A stretch of 64,000 nucleotides of DNA from Syncephalis fuscata (lineage: Eukaryota > Zoopagomycota > Zoopagomycetes > Zoopagales > Piptocephalidaceae), in contig JAHLTZ010000001.1 of the NCBI GenBank assembly GCA_025786725.1, positions 806,001-870,000 of the forward strand. Reading direction: 5' to 3'. The notes below the pieces were generated by a model. That model was not told the DNA's origin, did no database searches, and saw nothing but the letters and a program-made list of their open reading frames with translations. Shown here piece by piece: positions 34,380 through 44,494 of the stretch. A program made the translations under genes and the position numbers. Each line of letters opens with the position of its first letter. Position 1 is the stretch's first letter.

Positions 34380-36402
34380 TTCACAATGAATTTCATGATT
34401 ATGCACTGCACCATGGTCATTATGATGGTACAATATGACGAGGAGAACGAAGCAGGTAGAAATGCCGACACCTTGAATAAATTTAATGGGGCATTCAAAT
34501 AATTAATTACTGTCGGAGTGCAGTGTAAATGCAGAATGTCAATAAAACATGTCCGATCACACAGAAAGGCAATGGGGAAAGTGATTAAGTGGATGGCATG
34601 GAAGGAAGAAAGGAATACCGACAGTATAATAATGCTCAGTAATTCATTTGTAAATTTGGATAGTCAATAAACGAGAATGATGAATAGAAAGAATCTAAAC
34701 TTACTTGACCACGTGCAATATAGCACGCACATCCATCTAGTCTTTTTCTTAGTGGCAGTTTGGACCTGCGCCGTCCCCGTTTTTTCATGCCTTTCTGCAT
34801 AAATATCATATCCACACACGCACACACATACAACTACAAGTATACAGATGCATATCTATCTATATACACACCGGTATTCTCTAGGGCTTATTACGGTGAT
34901 CAGTTTTATTATTACTGTTATTACTGCTATTTCTACATTAGGCCTACTTATTATTAGCCACCATCATTGGTATTGCTATTGCTGCCACAGCGGTTACTAA
35001 AATAGGTCTACCTCGCCCAATCTTTTCTTCTCTCTTTCCCTCTCCTATCTCACTGCCACCGTGCTTCTTTCAATTTCGCTACACAACCGCCCTATTTTTA
35101 TCCTTTTGTTCTTGCGCTTTTACTTAAAAGTCGTAACGGACAATATAAGGGATTCTATATTACAAGTGTTTGATTATCAACTGAGCTATTAATACAGTTG
35201 CTGTCATCGTAAGCGGGCTTACCTCCTAGTGTTGTCGTCGTGTCGTGCTAACTAGTTGGCTTACTTCGCTCGTTCGTCTTAAAACACTATTTTCTTGCTA
35301 CCTTTATTCCTTGCATTGCCGCCTAGTACGTTTTACGTTCATCGTCATCGTTACTTGTGTGAGTGGTGTACGTTGTGTGCCTATAGCATACACGTCCTTT
35401 TTTCTTCTACTTCTTCGCCTATTAGTTTTCTAATACAATTTTCACCACTTTTATTACAACTACTACTCTACTACTCTACTATTACTCTACTATTGTTGAT
35501 TATTGCAGTGGTGACGGCTACTCCCACAACAATATCAATTGACAAACTATTGCAGCGTAAACAAGTTCTATGCACCATCTCTAAACGTGCATCGTAATCA
35601 TTCCCGTCAACCAGCCTTTATTCTATATTTGACTAGGTAAGTGAACAAACGAGCATGTACGATGCTACAAATGTGTCCGTGTCATTCAGTGTATCAAATG
35701 GTCGATTTCTTTACTATATAACCTGTTTCTGTTCGGATTGTTTTATCAATGTCAGTATCAATACGTATAAACAATGCTACGCATCAAATCTAAATCGTAG
35801 TACTGTTTGTGCATATTTAAATTAGTATTGTTAAAACAATACTGACGAAAACAGGTTATGATGGCAAAGAAAAAAGACCACTTTTGGCGTGTAACAAAAT
35901 TCAGGTGTAGCACGGATGAATGCTACTAAAGCTTGTCATTATTGTTTCTTGTATTATTCTACGTTCTACTTGTAGTGGAAGTGTTTGTGTACTTGTCTAT
36001 CGATTTGTACAAGTATTTAGATATATATAGAATGCTCAATCTTTTTTGATAATGCTTTTCCTTTCTATAATGGTCAGCTAAGCCCCGTTTCGTTGTCTCC
36101 TGTTTCAACCTGATTTGCTTCCAACTGTTGCCATTTTTACAAAAGTTCAAGGAAGAGTTTGTTACATTCTCTAACAATATGGGTACGGCGTGTGTATACC
36201 ACCCTTTCTTACCTCTTTCTTCTCGTCTATTTATCTAAATAACGGTTATTACATTTGCTCTTGGTCCTTTTTTTCCTTACTCGCTGTTGGCTATTTTTGA
36301 CCTACATTATACCATATTATCTGTGTAGTCTACAGTAATTACACGTATCGGCTACTACTTTTACTACACTACTACACTACTACTTTTAACTTTTACTCTT
36401 TT

Positions 36403-36434
<32 letters not shown>

Positions 36435-36506
36435 TTGGTACAAGCTTTTATGTACAATAGTGGTACTTATTCTAGTTCTTCTTACATATCAGCGCCATTT
36501 TAGTGC
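34380..36506. other. non-coding region left of the palindrome
   Basis: 2.1 kb. It contains pyrimidine-rich stretches, TACTAC microsatellites (about 36350-36435), a hairpin-forming repeat (35717-35859) and a good donor (CTAG/GTAAGTG at about 35637) with no supported exon. Short ORFs on the plus strand are Leu/Ser/Tyr-rich and look fortuitous. It may hold distal promoter or leader sequence of the first receptor gene. Confidence 0.4.
35717..35859. repeat. 143-nt imperfect inverted repeat
   Basis: The outer arms begin with ATAACCTGTTT and end with the inverse AAACAGGTTAT, and the inner parts pair through ATTGTTTTA/TAAAACAAT. About 40 positions pair with mismatches around a loop of about 60 nt. 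It is similar in size to the hairpins at 15948-16078 and 46178-46325 but unrelated in sequence. Confidence 0.65.
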
Positions 36507-37230
36507 ATTATTTCCAAACTTGTAGTGCAGTCGACCTTTCTGTCTGCAGCACGTATACTTTGTTTTCTTTCTTCTTATTTGCGTGTACGTACGGTGTAGT
36601 ATACGATACCAGTTCAATTGCTTCTCGGTTCCTGCTTCTTATTGCACGGCATATCTAGTCAAAAGGAGCTGGTTCTCTGTTCTTTATTTTCAATTTACCT
36701 TTTTGATATCCACTAGTAAGCATTGGACAGTAGTCTGTAAGTACTGGGCTATAGCGATAATGACCAATCCATCCGTGTACTCTATTGGATGTTGTACAAA
36801 TGTGACTTAGCACATTATATTATAATGCTAGTATAGCGCTATCCATATCCATATCCATATTATTGCTATTATGATGATGATGTAATGTAATGCGGCGGTG
36901 TTTAAAGATGACGTGGCAGGAGTGCGTAATTATTAATTCAAATCGAAGGAGTGTTGTTGAAAGGAGACAATTCTGTGTAAACAAAGAATACGGCAGTTGT
37001 TGCTGTGATGATATGGTTCCCCAGACAACATCGATTGATGACGCAACAGTAGTGCGATGTCGATAACGTTGCTAGTTACGTTGACATGGCGTGCTAGTCA
37101 ATGGAATCAATGTAATAGCGATAATGAGTGAATGAGAGCAGATTGATTGATTAATTGAACACTTGACCACAACTTTTGACATTTAGACATTTACTAATCG
37201 ATGTTATGCGTATTTTATAGACAAATCAGT

Positions 37231-38277
37231 ATGACACGCCTTAGTAGTACACTTGCCTTTGTTGGCATCGCCTGCTTACTGGCTACTACGGCGATGGCTA
37301 GACCTGATGCTCCAACGTATAAGCAACCCATCACGACTTCAATGGGTACACCGGAAGTTTGTAGATTTCCATTCTTTTATGATAATAAGTGGTTTTATAC
37401 CTGCATTGCTACGGATATTGAGCCTGGTAATCCTGGTAAGCCATGGTGCGTGCTTAAGGACGAATATGTGCCAGCCAAGCCTGCAAACAACTGGCTTTAC
37501 TGCGACATGAGCAAGTTCCAATCTGCTGGTATTTTATCCGATGGCCACCGATACTCCTGTCTTCCGCAAACGCTACCTAATATAACATACACTGGCTGCA
37601 TTGGTGACACTGAAAAGGGGCCTTCTAGCTGCAAGACTGATAATGACGGTACTGTGGTTACTGGCTCTTGCCTTACTATAAGGTCTCAATTAGATCTCGG
37701 TGGTGACAATACTGCTAAAACCGGACTTGCCATCTCGGTCGGTGCCAACGACGCAAATTCCGATGATGATTCTACCAAAAAAGGCAGCAATAATGTTGTT
37801 ATTAGCTTGGCTGCAGTGCTCAGCGTCGCCGGCGTAGGCTTATTGGCTGGTCTATTCATTTATCGTCGCCGCCAATCGCGTCAAAATCTATCATGGCGCC
37901 AACAAAATAAAGATGAAGGTCAAATGGAATCGAGCGCAGCTGGCCCCGGATTTGCTGCCATGGCTGCCGTTGGTGCTACCGGCTATCGTGAATCAGCATC
38001 AAGCAGTAATATCTTTTCGCCAGTCAGTCCAGGCGAGCGTATGTACCCAGTTATCAGCACATATACACCTACATTAGGCGACGAGTTAGAGATCCAACCA
38101 GGTGATAAGGTCAGCATTCTTATTGAATATGACGATGGATGGTGCCAGGGTGTCAATCATACACGCGGTGGTCTTAAAGGTGTATTCCCACGTCACTGTG
38201 TTGATATGACTGCCGGTATGCCAGTAGATGATGCAGACAAGACGGTCAATTCAAGTACAGCCACCATCGCCGTATAA
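37231..38277 (+). CDS. receptor-like protein A: signal peptide, FN2-like domain, TM, SH3
   Basis: 348 residues, single coding exon. Order: signal peptide 1-24 (MTRLSSTLAFVGIACLLATT, cut after AMA), a fibronectin-type-II/kringle-like module about 44-91, four or more further cysteines to about 147, a TM helix about 189-211 followed by YRRRQSRQ, a Ser/Ala/Gln-rich juxtamembrane part, and a C-terminal SH3 domain 272-326. The FN2 signature is C-x-F-P-F, an aromatic pair before C, PWC and finally WLYC. The SH3 has ALYDY-like STYTPTLGDELEIQPGD, then DDGWCQG and GVFPRHCVDM. I start at 37231, because an acceptor (TATTTTATAG) ends at 37220 and the Met at 37201 would sit in the leader intron; a donor (TCT/GTAAGTAC) lies at about 36738. 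Topology suggests a surface sensor linked to SH3 signalling. No known family name. Confidence 0.85.
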   Translation: MTRLSSTLAFVGIACLLATTAMARPDAPTYKQPITTSMGTPEVCRFPFFYDNKWFYTCIATDIEPGNPGKPWCVLKDEYVPAKPANNWLYCDMSKFQSAGILSDGHRYSCLPQTLPNITYTGCIGDTEKGPSSCKTDNDGTVVTGSCLTIRSQLDLGGDNTAKTGLAISVGANDANSDDDSTKKGSNNVVISLAAVLSVAGVGLLAGLFIYRRRQSRQNLSWRQQNKDEGQMESSAAGPGFAAMAAVGATGYRESASSSNIFSPVSPGERMYPVISTYTPTLGDELEIQPGDKVSILIEYDDGWCQGVNHTRGGLKGVFPRHCVDMTAGMPVDDADKTVNSSTATIAV

Positions 38278-39203
38278 ATCATCCATTTCGCTTTTAATTA
38301 TCGTACTTTTCTCTCTCTCTTGATTCTTTACGCTCACTCCACTTCCACTGCCAACACAATACACCACATTACACCTACGATATATATATATATACATACA
38401 TATATAATCACATTAACAATAGCCTCCACACCTACATCAGCCACCACCATATTAAACCTTGTTGACAGCCTACCAAATGGCACCGCAATAATGATGATGG
38501 CTACTATTATTATTACAGCTATTATTATTACTATTAACTGTCATCGGTTAACGTAATAATAGTAATGTTGCCGGTATGGCTAACAACAATAAACGATACA
38601 ATGACGCATACGATCCCGTTGCGCTGTTGACCAGCACACAGGACTGTATGCAATCAATGGCGTACGTGTGCGTATAGATGTACGTGTTGATGCTTTGTAT
38701 ATGTGTACGCAAATCTATATATTATATATCCATAGGTGTAATCGTGTTGTAGTGTTATACTTTTATTATTATTATAATCTTGATTTACACTTGTTACTGA
38801 TTAGTATTATATTGCTAACATTAACATTGCCATCACACCACCAACGCCACTACTACTACCACTACCACAACGATAACTAGCACAATCCATACTCCAATTT
38901 CTGTCACAGCCCATCTGTTCTTTTGGTTAAATGCTTGGTTTATTATTTATCCATAATTCCGTTTATTAATTGAGCCATTTGTGATATGCCCTAATTCACA
39001 AAGGTGCTACATGTTTACGCGTTCATTGTTGATTAAATAACGATGATTTACATATAATATTGAGTATATGGTAGATGAATAGCCATATTAAATACATGTG
39101 TTTATGTGTGTGTTTATGTTTGCGTGCGTGTTTATAATATGTATAATAATCATTGTAACAGCTTATACAATTAAATTAAGATGGATCCAATTTAAAAAAG
39201 CTT
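38278..39203. other. 3' flank of receptor A (within palindrome arm)
   Basis: About 930 bp between the receptor stop and the RAD51D stop, copied almost exactly at 40941-41868. AT-rich with TATATA and TTATTATTA runs and a TGTGTTTATGTGTGTG tract near 39098-39115. Short ORFs here are identical in both arms only because the whole arm is copied. Confidence 0.6.
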
Positions 39204-40779
39204 CTATGTGATGACAATGGCTATATAATAGTTAAATAATGGCAATAAAATGTTAAGTTAGAAATTAGTAATTTATATTGTAATGTACTTGCTTGCTGTT
39301 TGGACTTTACAAGTAAACAGTATCTAACAGATTTAGATTGCGATTCACCATCCCGCGCAATATAGATACGCGCATGAGGTGTATAAGACCAAGTAGCACC
39401 CAGAGCTGGTTTAGACAAGGCATTTGACTGAGGTGGCTGGATAGCTAAAAGAGCTGTAGAATCTAAAGCGATTCCGTCGTCATCTTCAATAGGTTGACGC
39501 ACCGCACTATTTAATATCTATAGATGCATGATTAAATTTAAATTGCTAATAAAACCATTCAACTTACCAAGACTATACTGGAATGTTTGTGAGCTATATC
39601 GGAAAGGACATAAGCCAGTTCTGACATAAGAACATGTCCTAAACACAGTTATAGCATATAAAAGTGACTATTACAGTTATATACCTTGACGTGCTTGGTT
39701 GGATAGTAAAGGTGCCAATACAGCCGATACCGAATCAAGAACAATCAGCAATGGAGACTTTTACGGGAATAGTAGTAAGTAATTAACTCATCAAGTATTA
39801 AGGTTGTTATTCAATATTTATAATTGCTATACTTACTTGAGAGTTACTAAAGCCGCCCAACTGTTCAAGAGCATTAAATACATCATAAATAGTATTGCAG
39901 GAAAATACGCGAACATATTTTAACACCGACATACAATCTATATGATTCCAGTTTTAGTAAATTATATATCAATTTAACATTTAGATACCTTCACGGTTAG
40001 ACCATTGATTACAAAGAAGTGTATATAGCTTATGGGCGGAAAATGAGCCACACGTGTCTATATAGGCAATGAATGGAGTGGTACCATTAGCACTTTGATC
40101 CTGGTTATTATCATTATCATTGTTATCAGTTTGATTAAGCATTAATGAATGTAATAACATAAGACATTGCACAACTGTACTAAAGGCAATCTAGACTCAT
40201 AATCAGTTAATGTCACCTGTTACAGTTATACTATTTAAATATTTACTTGGGTTTTTCCCGCTCCTGCTGGCCCAAATAATTCGGTAATTTGACCTGGCAG
40301 TAGACCTCCATTCAATAATCGATCTATACTAATAGTAGTGATCCTTAAGTATGCTATTAAGCGGTTGCAGATTTAAACTATATATTTACCTAGTGTAGCC
40401 AGTGGATAATCGAGTGCCTGACGGTAGTATTCCAGCTGGAAAAAATGATGTAGCTGATGTAATAAGCGAGCTAGCAGTATCGAGAGAAATATTAAAACTG
40501 TTTATTACTCGACTATACAACTGTTCAACTAGCTGTGCCTTTTCATTATTAAACCAATTCAACCAGATTTAAACTTACCGAATGTGATAGATTTGTTTTT
40601 TGACAAAGCGTTTGTTTGTCAGTAGTAAGTACGTCTTGAGCTGAAAGTAATCGTATATAGTTAAAGCAATGACTACTATTGACGTACTATATGTTATTAT
40701 TACCCGTGTAAATACTGGCATTAGACAATATGTCTAGTACTTCTGCTGGTATTCCGTCAATGTTTGAAAGGCGCGTCAT
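39204..40779 (-). CDS. RAD51D: RAD51D-like RecA-family recombination protein
   Basis: RAD51 paralogue for homologous recombination. It starts MTRLSNIDGIPAEVLDILSN at 40779 and is interrupted by many short introns. In order: AQDVLTTDKQTLCQKTNLSH, LDYPLATLDRLLNGGLLPGQ, the Walker A GPAGAGKTQ, FIAYIDTCGSFSAHKLYTLL, then SVLKYVRVFSCNTIYDVFNA, Walker B SPLLIVLDSVSAVLAPLL, then KPALGATWSYTPHARIYIAR and YCLLVKSKQQAT. KPALGxxWSxxPxxRIxx and the short C-terminus after CLxKSxxQ point to RAD51D rather than RAD51, RAD51C or XRCC3. An Asn/Asp-rich insertion (TDNDNDNN type) follows Walker A. The last intron is 39221-39288 and the last exon is only 39204-39220 (TIVIT-stop), lying inside the left palindrome arm. 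The gene sits in the palindrome spacer. Confidence 0.85.
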
Positions 40780-40939
40780 GAAGTTGTTATGGTATACAGA
40801 TGTATTGACGAAAATAAACAAGCTGGCTGGAATAGTAACCAGACTGTTAAAAACGTTTAATTACAATATAAATTACTAATTTCTAACTTAATATTTTATT
40901 ACCATTATTTAACTATTATATAGCCATTGTCATCACATA

Positions 40940-41868
40940 GAAGCTTTTTTAAATTGGATCCATCTTAATTTAATTGTATAAGCTGTTACAATGATTATTA
41001 TACATATTATAAACACGCACGCAAACATAAACACACACATAAACACATGTATTTAATATGGCTATTCATCTACCATATACTCAATATTATATGTAAATCA
41101 TCGTTATTTAATCAACAATGAACGCGTAAACATGTAGCACCTTTGTGAATTAGGGCATATCACAAATGGCTCAATTAATAAACGGAATTATGGATAAATA
41201 ATAAACCAAGCATTTAACCAAAAGAACAGATGGGCTGTGACAGAAATTGGAGTATGGATTGTGCTAGTTATCGTTGTGGTAGTGGTAGTAGTAGTGGCGT
41301 TGGTGGTGTGATGGCAATGTTAATGTTAGCAATATAATACTAATCAGTAACAAGTGTAAATCAAGATTATAATAATAATAAAAGTATAACACTACAACAC
41401 GATTACACCTATGGATATATAATATATAGATTTGCGTACACATATACAAAGCATCAACACGTACATCTATACGCACACGTACGCCATTGATTGCATACAG
41501 TCCTGTGTGCTGGTCAACAGCGCAACGGGATCGTATGCGTCATTGTATCGTTTATTGTTGTTAGCCATACCGGCAACATTACTATTATTACGTTAACCGA
41601 TGACAGTTAATAGTAATAATAATAGCTGTAATAATAATAGTAGCCATCATCATTATTGCGGTGCCATTTGGTAGGCTGTCAACAAGGTTTAATATGGTGG
41701 TGGCTGATGTAGGTGTGGAGGCTATTGTTAATGTGATTATATATGTATGTATATATATATATATCGTAGGTGTAATGTGGTGTATTGTGTTGGCAGTGGA
41801 AGTGGAGTGAGCGTAAAGAATCAAGAGAGAGAGAGAAAAGTACGATAATTAAAAGCGAAATGGACGAT
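40940..41868. other. 3' flank of receptor B (within palindrome arm)
   Basis: Inverted near-identical copy of 38278-39203, AT-rich with the same TATATA, TAATAATAA and CACACATAAACAC tracts. No gene supported. Confidence 0.6.
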
Positions 41869-42939
41869 TTATACGGCGATGGTGGCTGTACTTGAATCGA
41901 CCGTCTTGTCTGTATCATATATTGGTACACCAGCAGTCATATCAACACAATGACGTGGGAATACACCTTTAAGACCACCGCGTGTATGATTGACACCCTG
42001 GCACCACCCATCGTCATATTCAATAAGAATGCCGACCTTATCACCTGGTTGGATCTCTAACTCGTCGCCTAATGTAGGTGTATATGTGCTAACTACAGGA
42101 TATAGGCATTCTGTAGGACTAAGTGGTGAAAGTATTTGACTGTTTTCTTCAGAACCGTAATAACTTGATGTATCGTTATTGATTCTAGAGGTACTTGCAG
42201 CAGTCATAGGAACAGTAAGTTCAGTACCAATAGTACTTGGATCAATTCGTTGCATACTCCTGTCTTCGTACTGCATCGACATACTTTGTCGTGATTGCCG
42301 ACGACGATATACAAATAAACCAGCAAGTAGAGCAATGGCACCTACAAAAAATGTAATACCTAGAACGCCACCAAGACCAATGCTGCTTTTATTGGGTGAG
42401 TCGGTGTTTTCGGTTACAAGAGCCGCTTTGGAAACAGAATCGACGCTTTCCAAGTTTTGTTTTACACTTAAACATGCTCGGTAATCTTGTTTACCACCAA
42501 CGTCAACGAGACATTGAAATATGCCGTTTTTAGTATCAGCACTACATCCCATATATGTCTCATTTTTGACTTTTTGAGGAAGACAGTCTTTACGTACGCC
42601 ATCAACTATAGCACCAGGCGCATGGAATGTTTTCATATCACAGTAGGCCCATTCGGGAGATTTGGCGTTCTGAGAGACATATCCTTTTTTAAGCATGCAC
42701 CATGGTTTGTCGTCCGTGCTACCAAGAGAAATACAAGTTGACCAATACTTTTTACGACTGAAAAATGGTAGCTCGCACGATGTTGGCGTGCCCATAGCAA
42801 CCGTGATGTTTTTACTATCCTGTGGATTGTTTGTAGTATCCTGTGGGTTATCTTGTGAGTTATCAGGTCTAGCCATCGCCGTAGTAGCCAGTAAGCAGGC
42901 GATGCCAACAAAGGCAAGTGTACTACTAAGGCGTGTCAT
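41869..42939 (-). CDS. receptor-like protein B: signal peptide, FN2-like domain, TM, SH3
   Basis: 356 residues, inverted partner of receptor A. The signal peptide is identical, and the SH3 is nearly so (GDELEIQPGDKVGILIEYDD, GVFPRHCVDM). The part between is strongly different: an Asn/Gln/Asp-rich spacer (NSQDNPQDTTNNPQD) not found in A, then an FN2-like module with the same cysteine frame (C-x-L-P-F-F, TC, PWC, WAYC) but most other residues changed. Two further C-pairs follow, then a different TM helix (GLGGVLGITFFVGAIALLAG) and a different juxtamembrane region rich in Ser/Thr/Tyr. The RRRQSRQ stop-transfer motif is kept. An in-frame Met 10 codons upstream (42969) belongs to the likely leader intron, as in A. 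A and B are probably a divergent pair with shared regulation and different ligand specificity. Confidence 0.85.
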   Translation of the reverse strand: MTRLSSTLAFVGIACLLATTAMARPDNSQDNPQDTTNNPQDSKNITVAMGTPTSCELPFFSRKKYWSTCISLGSTDDKPWCMLKKGYVSQNAKSPEWAYCDMKTFHAPGAIVDGVRKDCLPQKVKNETYMGCSADTKNGIFQCLVDVGGKQDYRACLSVKQNLESVDSVSKAALVTENTDSPNKSSIGLGGVLGITFFVGAIALLAGLFVYRRRQSRQSMSMQYEDRSMQRIDPSTIGTELTVPMTAASTSRINNDTSSYYGSEENSQILSPLSPTECLYPVVSTYTPTLGDELEIQPGDKVGILIEYDDGWCQGVNHTRGGLKGVFPRHCVDMTAGVPIYDTDKTVDSSTATIAV

Positions 42940-43663
42940 ACTGATTTGTCTATAAAATACGCATAACATCGATTAGTAAATGTCTAAATGTCAAAAGTTG
43001 TGGTCAAGTGTTCAATTAATCAATCAATCTGCTCTCATTCACTCATTATCGCTATTACATTGATTCCATTGACTAGCACGCCATGTCAACGTAACTAGCA
43101 ACGTTATCGACATCGCACTACTGTTGCGTCATCAATCGATGTTGTCTGGGGAACCATATCATCACAGCAACAACTGCCGTATTCTTTGTTTACACAGAAT
43201 TGTCTCCTTTCAACAACACTCCTTCGATTTGAATTAATAATTACGCACTCCTGCCACGTCATCTTTAAACACCGCCACATTACATTACATCATCATCATA
43301 ATAGCAATAATATGGATATGGATATGGATAGCGCTATACTAGCATTATAATATAATGTGCTAAGCCACATTTGTACAACATCCAATAGAGTACACGGATG
43401 GATTGGTCATTATCGCTATAGCCCAGTACTTACAGACTACTGTCCAATGCTTACTAGTGGATATCAAAAAGGTAAATTGAAAATAAAGAACAGAGAACCA
43501 GCTCCTTTTGACTAGATATGCCGTGCAATAAGAAGCAGGAATCGAGAAGCAATTGAACTGGTATCGTATACTACACCGTACGTACACGCAAATAAGAAGA
43601 AAGAAAACAAAGTATACGTGCTGCAGACAGAAAGGTCGACTGCACTACAAGTTTGGAAATAAT

Positions 43664-44494
43664 ATACTGCAGTAAAGCTTTGCGTTGCGTTCAAATGAAT
43701 AAAAGTAAACGCTATTGAATAAAAGAAAGTCAATAGCAATTGCTAATAGGTGCAATAACTATAGACTATGAAGATATGAAGTTAAATGCAAGTCGGAATG
43801 GCCAACAACAAAGGAAAGAAGACCAAAGGCTTCAAAGACTAAGACTAGCGACAGCTATTCAGATAGACAATTAAGTAAAGTGTGAGTGAGTGTGAAAGAG
43901 TGAGTTAGGAAAGAGAAGCGAGTAGAAGCGTGCAGGATAGCAAAGGATAGCGTGTTAAAACCTGATGCGCATGCCACTTACCATGCAATCCACATGAATT
44001 CACAATAATAATTAAGAACAGGTTAAGAGAAAAAGGCACAAGGTTAAACAACAATGCCTGCTTTCTGTGAAAGGCGCGACAAGGCAAAACTGTCCTACAC
44101 ATGTGCATCTAGAATACATGCAATTTACTTTTATACTATTCATAGTTGCACATCTTACAGTGCCGAGCAGCAATTAAGGGAGTCGAGTATCATCAATGCA
44201 GCCACTATTCCTACCACCACCAACACTATTATTTTATTATTGCTGCTGCTAGTGCTGTAACATCTATGGTGTTACAAATAGCAATGAACAAGTTTATTTC
44301 AATCTAATTCTGCATAATTTCATGGTACTAAGAGTATTGGCACATATGGACTGGCAGAACGCATGTACTATGTCGTGCTAGTTTGTGCCATGTATCAATA
44401 ACCGGTAATGTAAAGTAATGTGTGGTATTAGATAGACAATGAATGAAAACAAATATAAACTCTTTTCTATTACATATGCGACTAGAAACCAATA
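43664..44494. other. intergenic region right of the palindrome
   Basis: 831 bp of unique sequence holding the 3' end of the DnaJ gene and whatever lies upstream of receptor B. A 14-codon ORF with Lys-rich sequence (MANNKGKKTKGFKD) at about 43799 is too short to support. GAGTGAGTGTG-type simple repeats near 43882-43900. Confidence 0.4.

Larger units (their letters stand above)
36507..39284 (+). repeat. left arm of a 7.2 kb palindrome
   Basis: 2778 bp, inverted copy of 40860-43663. Outside a central cassette (37309-38055) the two arms differ at only scattered single bases by eye. The arm includes the promoter region, the first receptor gene, its 3' flank, and the last exon plus almost all of the last intron of RAD51D. 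The inner boundary lies 4 nt inside that intron. Confidence 0.93.
40860..43663 (-). repeat. right arm of the palindrome
   Basis: 2804 bp, inverted relative to 36507-39284. The inner end (40860-40940) is an orphan copy of the RAD51D last intron, minus its first 4 nt, plus the last exon. It is placed upstream of the RAD51D start, where it has no coding role. This marks the right arm as the derived copy. The length difference from the left arm is almost all in the cassette (771 versus 747 bp). Confidence 0.93.

Noticed and set aside
34380-36506. Candidate gene between Zwilch and the palindrome
   Set aside because: Several splice-like sites and pyrimidine tracts, but no exon chain gives a conserved protein.
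38320-38880. ORFs repeated identically at 38320-38880 and 41264-41824
   Set aside because: Their identity is explained by the palindrome; composition is simple-repeat-like and there is no domain or codon bias.
43799-43846. Tiny Lys-rich ORF (14 codons)
   Set aside because: Too short, with no second copy in the left flank and no matching family.
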